Shown here: positions 20,136-30,699 of the stretch, piece after piece
Position numbering within the stretch: position 1 is the first letter of the stretch
How the letters are laid out: each line of letters begins with the position of its first letter
Assembly: GCA_030789695.1 (NCBI GenBank)
Contig: CM061142.1
Coordinates: 603,021,659 to 603,085,658 of the forward strand
Direction of reading: 5' to 3'
Source of the DNA: Scilla litardierei
Lineage: Eukaryota; Streptophyta; Magnoliopsida; Asparagales; Asparagaceae
DNA length: 64,000 bases
Made by a program: the position numbers and the translations under genes
Notes under the pieces: generated by a model
Seen by the model: the letters and a program-made list of their open reading frames with translations, nothing else
Told to the model about the DNA's origin: nothing
Databases searched by the model: none

Positions 20136-22700
20136 TGTAACGACCACTTTTCGTGGTACGTTGTTCGTGCACGTGCTTTTGTCCGTGCACGTGTTTGTTT
20201 TAGACTTTGTTTGTTTGTGAACACTTTCGTGTGATATGCCGTTGTGAACGTCTCTGAGAGTATTAAATAGTGGCACTAAATTGGAACGACGTTTCTCGAG
20301 TCGTTTTCCTACAATTTAAACGTATTCGATGAGACGTGGCGATTTTCACTTTTGACGGGAGACGTTTCCATTTTTGGTTTCGTCGTCCGACGTCGAAATT
20401 GAGATCCGTCTTCTTAGTTAGCTCTCATTCGTCGTCACGATCACCACGATATTTATTTTATAATTTTTGGAGTTTATTTGACCGTTTTTATATTTTTAAC
20501 AAGTTTTATATTATTTTTAATAATTAATTTATAAATTATTTTCGGCCAAATAAAATTTATTTGAGTTTTAAACGTTTTAAAGAATTTTTGAGCCAATTTC
20601 CAGCTCATTTAGACCAAGTCAAACCCTTGGGTGAGTTGGAGTAGTTTTAATTCAAATTTTAAATTATTTTAATATTCTAATCCTATTAGATTTAGCCCTA
20701 GACCAAGTCAACCCATCTATACTATATAAGCAACCCCTAGGAAGACCTATTTTCGCAAGAAATTAGCCCTAGCCTCTTCCAAAAGCAAAATTGGACGTTG
20801 CGACGATTCGTCGCAACGTTGCGACGTTCAGCCACCGCACGACCGAAGAAACGAGGCCGTTTTCCCCGCTCCGACCGATGCTTCCGCCCGCACCAAGCCC
20901 CGCCTGCACCCCGCTGCTATAGCCGCTCCGTTCCCCGCTTCGACCGATATGATCTCTCGGTCAGACCGAGAGACCCGCTCGACATCCCCGCATCTCCGCA
21001 CCGCACCGACCCCCGCACCGTTCGCCCGCTCCGCTCCGCATCTGACCGAGCCGTTCGCCCGCACCGACCGCTCTCCGCATCGTTGCAACGTTGCAGCCCG
21101 CTCTCCAAGCGCACGACCGACCGCTCCCATCGACCTGACCGACGGAGGCCCCCGCACCCGCGCTGCTGCACGCCCCCAATCGTCGCACATCGCCGTTCCT
21201 AGTGTCTGACCGAGCCAAGGCCCCCGCACCGAGGCTGTACGACCGAGAGCCACTCGTCGCAACCCCGCATCCGTCGCACCACTTGCCTCCGTGGGCCCCC
21301 CAAGTTCTCCAGAGTTATTGTGGGTCCCCCAAAGGCCCCTAGGACTGCTGTGGGCCCCACCTAGGTGTGTTCTCTTCGACGACTTGCCGCGTACGACGTC
21401 GTCGCACGTCGTAGCCCGTCGTCGCACGTGCGAGCTTTGGAATCTGGAATCGTCGCCCGGGTTGATGCTCTGAACTTTCCAGCGAGGAAACTATATTGGA
21501 ATCAGGACTTGGAGCGCGTTCTATTATTCCAACCCCCGGCGTCGCTACCCGACGCCGGTGTAGCTTTCGCGTCGTGTTGAGGTAACGCTTTGCACCCTTA
21601 GGACCCCAAACCCAATGCATGCTAATCAAGACTAAAATCAGTATTTTCAAAGTATTTTAATTGTTTTAAATTCACTAATCAAGATTAATAATATGGACTT
21701 TAGGCCGGTGGACTTGTGCACGTAGGATAATTGTGATTTTTTGGACTCATTGGACGGTGTGCTCAGACGTCGTGCTTGCAGGCAAGTGAAACTTGCCAAC
21801 TCTTGTGTAGGGCCATGTTTTTAGGCCACTTCCTTGCTTTTAGCGTAAAAGAGACTAGTCAGTGAAATGATAGCTGGCTAGATGCGTACTTGATCTAGTT
21901 TGACAACGAAACTAGATCCGTCACCTAATTGATCTAGCTTGACAACGAAGCTAGATCCACCCCTTTAAACTTGTTGTTCATGCATACTAAACTGTCACGT
22001 TTACTTTCCTTACCTGTACGTACTTACTTTCCTTGTCTTGTACTTGTCTTGTGAATGATTCATGTAATACTTGTCATCCATGCCATGCCATGCTCGTACT
22101 TTACTTTACTTTACTTTACCTGCTGCACTCATACTTTAATTGCCATGTCATTGCATCATGCTAGAACTGCTAGGTTGCTCTTACTTGTACTTTCAGTTTC
22201 ACTTGCACAAGTCTTCCAGACTTGCTGACATGTGCCCCTTTCTCTTTGGGTGTCACATGTTAGACCTTGAGCCAGAGATAGTTGTAGCGGACGAGGTAGT
22301 TGCTGACACTGAGCCTACGTTCGTCGAGGAGTACGTGGACACCGGAGACCAGTTTTAGAGACTGTTGGCGTTGCTTTTGCTTTAGGTTGCTGTTAGATGT
22401 CGGTGCTTGCACCATTACTTTGTTGTTGTACTTTGTACTTTTGTTGGCCATGCTCGGCCTCTTTTAGACTCTTTTCTTTTAGCCTGGTGGCTTTTCTGTG
22501 ATGTTGAGATTTATTGCTATGGATATTCTGAGATGTTTCTTTTGTCTCTTTCGTTATTATTATCTTTGTTTCGTCTCGCATTGCAAGGACCTACAGTTTT
22601 AATTTGATTGACGCTTATCGGACTTGCAGCTTTGTAGCTTCAAGTCTGAGCGGACCTTCTCACGCTTCGCCTCCACGTTCTTGGGAAGCGGGGCGTGACA
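20136..22700 (+). repeat. 3' LTR of the non-autonomous Tekay-like element
   Basis: 2565 bp. It matches the 5' LTR closely but lacks bases equivalent to 15730-16016 and one GTTGCAACG unit. The LTR ends GGGGCGTGACA. Contains TATA box 20722-20730 and hairpins 21892-21957. Confidence 0.92.
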
Positions 22701-22705
22701 ACGAC
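22701..22705. other. Target-site duplication ACGAC (right)
   Basis: Repeats 13828-13832 and closes the insertion into the minus-strand Tekay-like LTR. Confidence 0.92.
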
Positions 22706-24465
22706 CGTGCGCAGCGACGGCCGGCCGTGAGAAGGCGAAATGGACAGTTTTGCACGCCGGGTCGCTGTTTTGGATCACCGCAAAGATGTGGCAGCTTGAG
22801 GGGCAAGGAGGGTACTGCAATAGATAAAGGGGGTCAAGGGGAGTCTGATGGAGGCAGAGGTGGCCGCCGACGGTGGCCAAAGGGCGACGGCCGCTGCTTT
22901 GAAGGCTGCGCAAACTGCTGTCAAAAACTGCGGCTTGGCTGAGTTTCTAGGGGATTTTTGAGGAGAGAAAGAAGAGAGAGAAGAGAGGGAAGAGAGGGGA
23001 GATGGTCGGAGAGTTGGGGGTGGTCGGAGATCCCTTACCAGTGGAGAGGAAGAAGGAGGGCGCAACAATGAAACAGGCGACGGCTGGGTTTGGTTTCATG
23101 CGTGCCCTAGCTTGTGGATGAGGGTTGAGTTTGCTATTTGGGGGTATGAAATGAGTGGAGTTAAGCAAAATGGGGGGGAGAGTGAGAGAGTGAGAGAGGG
23201 GGTATAGCTTAGGATGATATATGGTGAGGATAGCCCCAAGAATCATGTGTGATACATATGAGAATCTCATGAGATTAGGTTAATTTGAAATTCAAATTGG
23301 ATTAGGGCTAAGCAGGCTTTGAATGTAATTAGTGTGATGGGCCAAGCAAATGGTGTCCGAAAATTATGAAAGAAATATCGGGACGACCGTGACAATAAGA
23401 GGATCGAGGATACGGGGTCCGGTCACGAGCTAAGCCTACCGAGAACGAAAATAAAAATAAAAACTAAGCATTGAAGTCTAGAGGTTAAAACACCCCTTTA
23501 TTCAAAGTGGATTTGTAGGAGAACGACCCGCGAAATGACGTTCACTAAAAATCCCACAAATAACTACTCTTCCATACGATCACAACAATATATAACATCA
23601 CGTATTTCAGATAGAAGAGAAGGTTAAGAAAAATATGCGTACAAAAAAGGAAGGTACGCGCAAAATACGAACGGTTGGAAAGTGGCCGTTACATTCTACC
23701 CACCTTAGAATAAAGTACGTCCTCGGACTTCCTAACTATAAATATACCTGGCCACTCTAGTAACTACCCCAGTCACATCACACTATAATTCAAACCAGGT
23801 ATAGTTACTACAAGTGCCTATATATGTACTAGATAGTCAAACATTAACACAAACATGTATATATGTGTGTGTGTATATATATATATATGCACATTTTATA
23901 CTTATATCTATCATAGACAGTCAAATTCATACACGTACTTCAATCATTCATATAGTCACGTATATCCTTTTATAACTATCGCTCACTATCACATCACCAA
24001 GTTACACATACTTATATAAAAACAGTTTCACACTAGCAAACACGATCGTAACTCTTCACATATAGATAATTAACTATGCACAAAACAACATGGATATACT
24101 ACTCCCTAATATCTCCTAGTGTACATTCAATACCAACTTATCAACGCATGTGGTCACACCATACAATATTAAATCATGTAAGCTATATCTAATATACATC
24201 TATCACTACCATTATACACCAATATATAGTTATTCAAATACACGCAGATACTTCATCTTATATACACACCACATACAATCCTACAACTATATTCAAGACG
24301 TGACACACATACCATAGTCACAAACACCTATAGCTAAGCACATACTTACCCGTGCATGGTACACGCCCATACACGCTAATATACCTGGACGTCTATCTAA
24401 GTCTTCCTACCATCATATTGACAATGAAAACCTAATTTCGACTTGTATCGGATATTAAATGAATG
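22706..24465 (-). mobile_element. Tekay-like element on minus strand: LTR start and internal end
   Basis: On the minus strand the LTR starts TGTAACGGCC at about 23690 and runs left into the insertion at 22705. To the right of 23690 lies its polypurine tract (AAGGTGGGTAGAA on the minus strand, about 23691-23715) and about 700 bases of the same C-poor internal sequence as in the plus-strand element at 19800-20110. It is cut off by an LTR-A fragment near 24465. No coding sequence; short ORFs at 22604-23270 are not conserved families. Confidence 0.72.
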
Positions 24466-25060
24466 TGGTACTCTTATAAATAGGGGTCTGCTCCCCTCCT
24501 CAAAACTCGTCCCAAGGTCCAGATCTGAGCGGCTCCCGTAAATGTTGGAGCACGTCGGATCTAGGCTTAAATTAAATATTCTATTTTCCCTATAATTTCT
24601 GCCTTACTCCTGAAGGGCTCTAGCAAAGCCATGAAGGGGTTCGGATTCGGATCCGAAATCTTGGCGAAGGATTTCACTCACGTGAAACTTTCTTCGGCGC
24701 ATGGTTGGCTCGTTGACACGAGGAATGCTCGCCTCGGGATGCGGAGCTGTTCGAGGAGCGGTTCGGCGTGGGACATGGATCATCTTGGAAGATGATGCGG
24801 TACACCTTGCCTGCCCCAGGGAAAGGTTTTGGGTATGTTTTTAGAAGATTTCGTTTTAATTATTTGCAGTAGTTTAGATCCCTCTTGGGGTGGTCAGATC
24901 CACCCCGAGCTGGCAGAGATCCTGTCTAATGATCTTGTTCCTTAGGACTGCATGTTAATTAGATTAACATATAAGTTTTCGCTGTATTTTTTGTTTCTGT
25001 AGTCCGTCCAACTTAGGACGGGCACGGATTTGTGCCCTAAGGGTTCCACAAAACCCTTCA
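24466..25060 (+). repeat. LTR-A fragment (3' part)
   Basis: Begins near the TATA box (TTATAAATAGG, about 24475) and ends AAACCCTTCA at 25060. Truncated on the left. Contains the TCAGAT-loop hairpin at 24884-24909. Confidence 0.8.
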
Positions 25061-25067
25061 GATTTCC

Positions 25068-25512
25068 CAAGAGGATCGAGTGGAGAAGATCCTTAACTCT
25101 CTTACACCCAAATGTGAGTCAAATGCCAACGTGACTTTGGAGTCTAATGACATGTCCAAATATACCGTTGAGGAGTGCATTGGGAATCTCATGGAATACG
25201 AAGTAAAGCTTCACCACAAGAATAAAGATTCAACCAACCAAGCCCGAGAAGCCAGAAAAGCAAAAGGGGGTTGCATTCCATGCCAAGGAAGAGCCAATCA
25301 AATGGAGGAAGAAATTCTATCGAGAAGCTCCTAGTGAAGAAGATGAAGGAGATGGGGCTAGTAGAGATGAAATTGTGGAGCTTGCCAAGCAACTAAGAGC
25401 ATTCCTAAAAAACAAGCAAGGTAAATCTTCTTCAAAGTTTGCCTCTAATTCTAACAATCCGATTTGTTTCAATTGTAAAGGAAAAGGTCAACACTCAAGC
25501 AAGGTCGACTGT
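25068..25512 (+). pseudogene. gag: Copia gag fragment with zinc knuckle
   Basis: Translation gives copia Gag (UBN2-type) signatures: EKILNSLTPKCES, then YTVEECIGNLMEYEVKL, matching the usual pattern of a leucine-rich helix pair before the nucleocapsid part. The frame shifts near 25262 in an AAAAGGGGG run and continues as REAPSEEDEGDGASRDEIVE to a knuckle CFNC...H...C at 25465-25512. Spacing is CX2CX5HX5C rather than CX2CX4HX4C, so the knuckle may carry an indel or reflect the insertion edge. Gag binds element RNA in the virus-like particle. The N-terminal part is missing, replaced by an LTR-A end, and the C-terminal part is cut by the LTR that starts at about 25510. Not functional. Confidence 0.75.
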
Positions 25513-25580
25513 TGTGCCCCAGCTTAAGTCAACCATTACTTGACTCTTACTTGAGCTTTTGGAACAGACAATTGAAATGC

Positions 25581-25943
25581 AATTTACAGTCGCCTGTCTT
25601 CCAACAGGCGCATGTTAATTGTTCTACAGTTGTCTGTACGAAACTTGCATTTTCTGGGCTTCATCCCAATTTGCAAGTCAGTCGACTTATGCAATATTTA
25701 CCATCGCCTGTCTATTTACAGTTGCATGTAAATTTCTCTACAGTCGTTTGTGTGCAAGTTGCATTTTCTCTGCTCCATTTCCATCCCATGTGACAGTCGA
25801 CTGCTGAAGGATATACAGGCGCCTGCCCATTTTACAATCGTCTGTGTAGTCTTCTACAGTCACATGTCCTGGCTTAGATTATGCCGTTGGGATTTATTTA
25901 GCCGTTGGTCAGTCGACTGTCAGATGTTCATCAGTCGACTGTC
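25581..25943 (+). repeat. CAGTCGACTG palindrome array upstream of TATA box
   Basis: Exact CAGTCGACTG copies at about 25796, 25911 and 25932, with variants such as CAGTCGCCTGT/ACAGGCG pairs from 25581 on. They lie in the U3 part of the LTR before the TATA box. Confidence 0.75.
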
Positions 25944-26028
25944 GCTGACGTTTCAGCCCAGATTCTAGCTGTTATAACTTTTTGTTTTTGGATTTATCCT
26001 TGGGTTTTGAGATTTCATATAGGGTTCT

Positions 26029-26040
26029 TATATATATAAG
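26029..26040 (+). promoter_or_regulatory. TATA box of the SIRE-like LTR
   Basis: TATATATATAAG followed by AGGGCTGTG; downstream sequence is leader-like. Position between palindrome array and hairpin array fits U3/R. Confidence 0.6.
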
Positions 26041-26305
26041 AGGGCTGTGTTTATTAGAACTTCTTGGAACTATTGCAAATCTTTAGAGATTGATTAAGCC
26101 ACTCTCAAACTCTCTCATTTTCCTCTTAGAGCTCGCTCTCGCCTTCATGCATTGAAGTCAAGCTCAAGATAAATCATCCAAGTGCTTTCAAGCTAATCTC
26201 ATCACTTGGAGATCCTCTTCCATGCCTTGCATTCATTAATATGTAAGTTCATCATCAAGGCATAGGTAAGAGTATTTGTTTTACTTTGTTATTTCATTGA
26301 AACCC

Positions 26306-26517
26306 TAGCTTTCTGTGTGAGAGCCAGCTACTCTCTGTGTGAGAGTATAACCTTCTGTGTGAGGGTTGATTGTGATCTCTCTGTGTGAGAGTTTGAGTCT
26401 CTCTGTGTGAGAGCATAAGTCTTTCTATCTGAAAGGAAGGATATCTCTTTGTGGGAATCCAAAATCCTTTAGGTGAGGTATCTCTGAGTGAGATTGTATT
26501 CACTTCTCTGTGTGAGA
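26306..26517 (+). repeat. Array of hairpins with loop TGTGT and changing stems
   Basis: Successive stems around TGTGT: GCTTTC/GAGAGC (26308-26324), TACTCTC/GAGAGTA (26329-26347), AACCTTC/GAGGGTT (26349-26367), CTCTC/GAGAG (26377-26391), CTCTC/GAGAG (26399-26413), then loop TATCT with CTTTC/GAAAG (26421-26435), loop TTTGT with GGAT(A)TCTC/GGGAATCC (26439-26460), loop TGAGT with ATCTC/GAGAT (26480-26494) and loop TGTGT with TCTC/GAGA (26505-26517). Two stems use one G-U pair, and the GGAT stem has one G-U pair and one bulge. An apparent minus-strand ORF over it is a by-product of the repeat. Confidence 0.9.
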
Positions 26518-26720
26518 TTTATAGTGGATATTGGTGTGGTTGGACGTACCCAAGTTTGGGGAACCATGGTAATATCTTGTGTTTGCGTTTGGATTGATTG
26601 TGTTGATTAATTCCTCTTGCATTTATTATTCCGCATTCGCATGTTAAATTTAAATTGCACAGTTCATTGCCATTACTTTATTCACCCCCTCTAGAGTGTT
26701 TGTTGTTAGTATTGCAAGGT

Positions 26721-28607
26721 AGACAGTCCTTACAGTATAAGCCACCATGCTATATGACTCAGTCTTCTTGACCTATTGCCTTTTCACTCTCCTGCCGAGA
26801 GAACTTATTGTTCTTCCCTCCATAAAGTGACGCATACGACTAAAGCAGTTCTTCTTAGAATGAACAATAATTCTAAAGTATTCACACACTGGACTTCCAC
26901 CTTTGAGGGTTTTAATTAACTTCTTCTTGCCATCATTACCCTTGTGCTGACCGATTTTCTCAATTTCCTTCATGATTTGTACCCTTTTTGTAGCAGAACT
27001 GTTAAAATTAAATCCTTATGATAGCCCACTCCACTGCAATCTCCTGCAGTTTTGCCCATGTTCAGAATGTTATCCAGTTTTTCTTTACACGAGTTCCACT
27101 TATTTAATGTTGTTTCAGCTTTCTCTGCCTCGAGGATGATATTACAGAAGTTTCTTTCCATCTCTCTAAGGTTTTCATCAACTTTCAGACATTTGCTCTT
27201 GACTTCCTCCTTTTATTTCTTCAATCTTTCATATTCTTCTTTCGGTATTTTGTTAATATTGCATATTTGCATCCACTTTTCAAACACCACCTGGTATGTG
27301 ACCCGGATATCTTCTTCACTTACTTCCTCATCACTGTCAACTTTAGAATCTGATTCAGCTGTAGATGTCATGGATGATGTCGTAACACTGGATCCGACAT
27401 TGTCTAATTTGTTGATAGATGTCATGACTGAAGTTATAACATCAGATCTAACAGGACTGCTAATCAGATTGCTTCTTCAGAGAGGCCATAAAGGCAACAT
27501 AATTACTAAGGATTTATTCATCTTCAGCACTGCCCTCTGACTCATCTTCACTCCAGGTACTCGTCAAACACTTCCCTTTTTGTTTCTTCAGAGTGTTTGC
27601 ACATTCAGCCTGAATATGTCCATACCCTTAACACTCTCTACACTGAATCCATTTTCCTCTCTTCTTCTGATCATTCTTCTAATTTCGTTTGAAAAATTTT
27701 CCATTCGGAGTATCACCAGGCCGAGACAGATTATTTCTGATCCTGAAGTTTTGCCCTTTACTTCCAATTTTCTTGAGCACCTGCTGAAGTTTTTGGTCAA
27801 CTGAGATATATCCTCATCTAACTCATATTCATCATCTTCCTTAGAAGTTTTTCCAGCATCAACCTTTAAAGTCACTCCATTATCTCTTTTGTTCTGATTC
27901 TGAGTCATCTCATAAGTCTGAAGAGATTCCATTAGCTCATCAAGTCTTATAGTAGAAATATCTCTTGCTTTCTCAATAGCTGCAACCTTAGCCGAGAACC
28001 ATTCAGAAAAATATCTTACATCCCTTCATACTAACTTAACCTCGGAATATTTCTTACCAAGTTGATATGCCTTATTTGCAATATCCCTCAATTTTCCATT
28101 AAACACAGCAATGGTCTCATCATCATCCATCCTAAATTCTTCAAATTATGAAGTAAGCATTTGAAGTTTAGAAACTCTTACCGAATTGGTTCCCTCAAGA
28201 ACATTTTGAAGAATATCCCATGCCTCTTTAGCAAATTCACATGTAGAGATGAGTTTCAATTGTTCTTCGTCCACTACAGTGAAGATAGCATTGACAGCCC
28301 TAGAATTTCCAAGAGCCGCACGTTTTTCATTCTGACTCCAATCCTTTGCCACCTTGAATGATTCATTCTCATCTTTGACAACTTGAACATGTGGAGACCA
28401 TCCATCAACAACTGCAATCCAAGCCTTTTCATCAAGAGATTTGATAAAGGCAAACATCCTCGCTTTCCAATATGTGTAGTTGGTCCCCTCAAGCAAAGGA
28501 GGGAGAATAACAGAAGTGCCTTCTCGAGTATTCATGATTGACGTACTGATAAGCCAAGATCGCACCCTCTTTGACAACAAAGCAACACGGATGACCTGCT
28601 CTGACAC
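26721..28607 (-). pseudogene. gag: SIRE-like copia gag, broken by stops and frameshifts
   Basis: The intact first part (28146-28607, 153 codons) shows the copia Gag start: LPPLLEGTNYTYWKARMFAF, then WDILQNVLEGTNSVR, i.e. DUF4219 followed by UBN2. A stop at 28146-28148 interrupts it, and the match continues with FRMDDDETIAVFNGKLRDIA and ARDISTIRLDELMESLQTYEM (to about 27900). Further pieces hold acidic and coiled-coil segments (27213-27425, SDEEVSEEDIRVTYQVVFEK) and a decayed zinc-knuckle-like CEYF...H...C near 26870. Long Gag with a coiled-coil tail is typical of SIRE-type copia. Gag assembles the particle and binds RNA; this copy cannot. The first codon at 28607 overlaps the primer-site sequence, so the true start may be an inner ATG at 28535. 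Confidence 0.82.
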
Positions 28608-28611
28608 TAAT
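28598..28611 (-). other. Primer binding site, iMet-type, mutated
   Basis: Minus strand ATTAGTGTCAGAGC next to the LTR end, differing by two bases from the usual copia ATTGGTATCAGAGC (complementary to initiator Met-tRNA). Confidence 0.7.
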
Positions 28612-28877
28612 TGTTAAATCAGTACATAAGATTCAATCACATACAATATGAAAACAATATGGAATCATATGAATATGAACAAATATACGAAAAGCACAAA
28701 GAACACACAGAAATTGGTAATGCAGTTTGGTGCGCTCACCTATATCTGCGGGGCCACGCCCAGAAAAAGATACTCTACTATTTTCAAAAATGATTACAAT
28801 CACTAATGTTGCAGTTCCATTAGAAGAACTCCCTCCCCCTCAATACAACCCGCAATAGGTGATTCCAATCAATACAC

Positions 28878-29060
28878 TAGAAAGATCCCCTTGCAATAAA
28901 AACTGGCCTAAATCAAACTCCTTTTGATCCCTACCTTCGTAGCTGTCAGCCGCATTCACCAGAATGAGAAAGTGGAGTAATCCCAGCAAGAACTCCTTGC
29001 AAAACTGACCTGGATCAAACTCCCTTTGATCCTTACTTTCGTAGCCGTCAGTCTCCTTTC
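28878..29060 (-). repeat. Duplicated about 100-bp unit with GATCAAA hairpin
   Basis: Two copies of CTTGCA...TCAAACTCC(T/C)TTTGATCC...TTCGTAG(C)...GTCAG. Each has the inverted repeat GGATCAAA/TTTGATCC (partly decayed in one) with an outer ACTGAC/GTCAGT pair. It is LTR-internal and noncoding. Confidence 0.65.
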
Positions 29061-29130
29061 CAGGATGATGAACCAATCTCTAAAAGGTTAACACTAGTCG
29101 AAACTGCTTGAGAGCCTTTTGTATTGAGTT

Positions 29131-29372
29131 CCATTAATCAAGGAACTGTTTCGGGTAAATAGGTCTATAATATCTCAAGCTGATTTTTTGCCCATAAATT
29201 AAGGAACTATTTCGGGTAAATAGTCCTATAAAATCTCCAGCGGATATTTCCACCCATCAATCAAGGATCTATTTCAGATAAATAGAACCAATTAATCTCA
29301 GCAATCATTTTCACCTATCAATCAAGGATCTATTTTGGTTAAATAGAACCAATTAATCTCAGCAGTTATTTC
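29131..29372 (-). repeat. Four tandem units of about 62-65 bp with CTATTT/AAATAG stems
   Basis: Units begin ATCAAGGA(A/T)CT and contain CTATTT, a five-base spacer (CGGGT, CAGAT or TGGTT) and AAATAG. Outer bases differ between units and mostly stay paired, for example GGAT...AACC and GGAA...TCC. Confidence 0.75.
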
Positions 29373-29820
29373 CTACGAACAAATTAGGCAAGAACCAGAT
29401 TTTGGGCGAGATTCTGGGTGACAATAGGAAATTACATATTCTGGGGGCGATACTGGGCGATAATATAAATCTGGAAAATCTGCACCAAAGATCCTGCAGT
29501 CGAATCCATCTGGAAATTCTGAAACAAAGATCCTGCAGTTGAATCTCGCATGTCATGAATGATGTCATATAACATGACTCGTACCATGGCCTCACAAATG
29601 TGCAAAAACAGTTCAGACTCCACAACCAGCACAACTCAGATCTAATGCCACTAATTCCAACATATAGCAACAGAAAATCAACCCAACAGAAATTATTAAT
29701 CTTTCTCCCCCATGTGGAATATAAGTGTTATAAAAAATTGATACCATATGTTAATTCAAGTTTACTTCCAAATATTGTAGCATGCTTATCTTGACACTAT
29801 GCATACTCAAAATTGAGGAA

Positions 29821-29833
29821 ATCTCCCCCTTAA
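29821..29833 (-). other. Polypurine tract of the internally deleted copia element
   Basis: Minus strand purine run with GGGGGAGA preceded by TTAA, as in SIRE-type copia elements. A 3' LTR would begin to its left but is not clearly resolved. Confidence 0.5.
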
Positions 29834-29867
29834 ATCATGCATATACTTGAAGTGCAATGCGGGAGTT

Positions 29868-29911
29868 AGCTTCAAATCCCATAGCTTCAAATCCCATAGC
29901 TTCAAATCCCA
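29868..29911. repeat. Three tandem 15-bp units AGCTTCAAATCCCAT
   Basis: Two full exact units and a third with a changed last base, in AT-rich noncoding sequence next to the polypurine tract. Confidence 0.85.
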
Positions 29912-30699
29912 ATTGTTGGAGTACCTGAAAATTATCAAATAACTTGGTACCCTTTGCCTTTTCGGTCCATGATTAGACTTAAAAATTCTAAACATAATAA
30001 TGACACCATAATGAAAAATAATTATATGATAAACATTTGAACTTATCAAAAAAATTTATTAAATGTTTTTCTTTATATATAAGATACCAAATGAGTTAGA
30101 CATTTAGGTGTGTGTTATTTTATTGGTTCCAAAAGATTTTATCATTCAACTGGGAATCAAACCCATTTGGGTTTAAATTTTCAATCATTAACATATTTAT
30201 AATTTTTATTACAATAAACATTTTGCATAAATTTATTAACATAATTATATTTCATTTTAAGTTGTCCTCTTTTATGCATCCAAATTTAATGAATTTATCT
30301 TTCTTAGAATAGTTCATATTTTTCATATTTGGGGTGTTGCTTGTAGATGGTTTAGCAAAATAAGCATGGTTATGGTTTGGCTTATTATTAGCATTTTGAC
30401 TAGTTTTGTTAAATCCTAAACCAAATTTATTATTAGTTGATTTTTGTAAACTTATTAGGTCATTTAGACTTCTCTTTACACATATTAAACTTATCTACAT
30501 TTTTATATAAGTCTTCATATTTAGCTTTAATATTGGTTATGTTTTTCTTTAGTCAGTAAGCCTAGTATTTAGGTTTTTTACATTCATTGTTAAGTGTCTT
30601 ATTTTTATTTTCTAAGTCATTATTCTTACTAACCAATTTTAGGTTTTTATCTTGTAATTTTTGGCTTTCTTATTTTAATTTTTCAATTCCTAAATTATT

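Larger units (their letters stand above)
13833..22700 (+). mobile_element. Complete non-autonomous Tekay-like LTR retrotransposon (LARD-type)
   Basis: Two direct LTRs starting TGTAACGACC and ending GGGGCGTGACA bound 3.4 kb of internal sequence, with 5-bp duplications ACGAC on each side and a polypurine tract (20121-20135) before the 3' LTR. The internal part has no coding frame of 60 codons, so the element depends on an autonomous partner; large size with no genes fits the LARD class. LTR end sequences resemble Tekay/Del chromovirus LTRs. The LTRs look roughly 99 percent identical by eye apart from a 287-base deletion and a 9-base repeat loss in the 3' LTR. Confidence 0.92.
25510..26720 (+). 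repeat. SIRE-like copia LTR
   Basis: Begins TGTTGTGCCCC directly at the gag break and closes with TTCACCCCCTCTAGAGTG (26680-26697), a phrase common at the ends of SIRE/Maximus-type LTRs. It has a TATA box at 26029-26040, a palindrome array before it and a hairpin array after it. The right end and target duplication are not certain. No internal region of the same orientation follows, so it is a solo LTR or a fragment. Confidence 0.65.
26721..29662 (-). mobile_element. SIRE-like copia element, 5' LTR and gag (minus strand)
   Basis: Minus-strand order is LTR (29662 to 28612), primer site (28598-28611), gag (to about 26720). Pol and 3' LTR are absent; the left end abuts the plus-strand SIRE-like LTR. 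The LTR right edge lies within the remains of another copia element. Confidence 0.75.
28612..29662 (-). repeat. 5' LTR of the SIRE-like minus-strand element
   Basis: 1051 bp on the minus strand, starting TGTTGGAATTAG and ending TTTAACA beside the primer site. It contains two tandem repeat sets described separately. Short ORFs at 29359-29670 are not conserved. Confidence 0.72.

Noticed and set aside
22604..23270. ORFs of 97-112 codons resembling a possible host gene
   Set aside because: They span an LTR junction and the U3 of a Tekay-like LTR; no conserved domain seen.
25505..26740. Target duplication for the SIRE-like LTR (GTCGAC versus GTAGAC)
   Set aside because: The flanks are not equal and the right LTR end is unclear, so no duplication is claimed.
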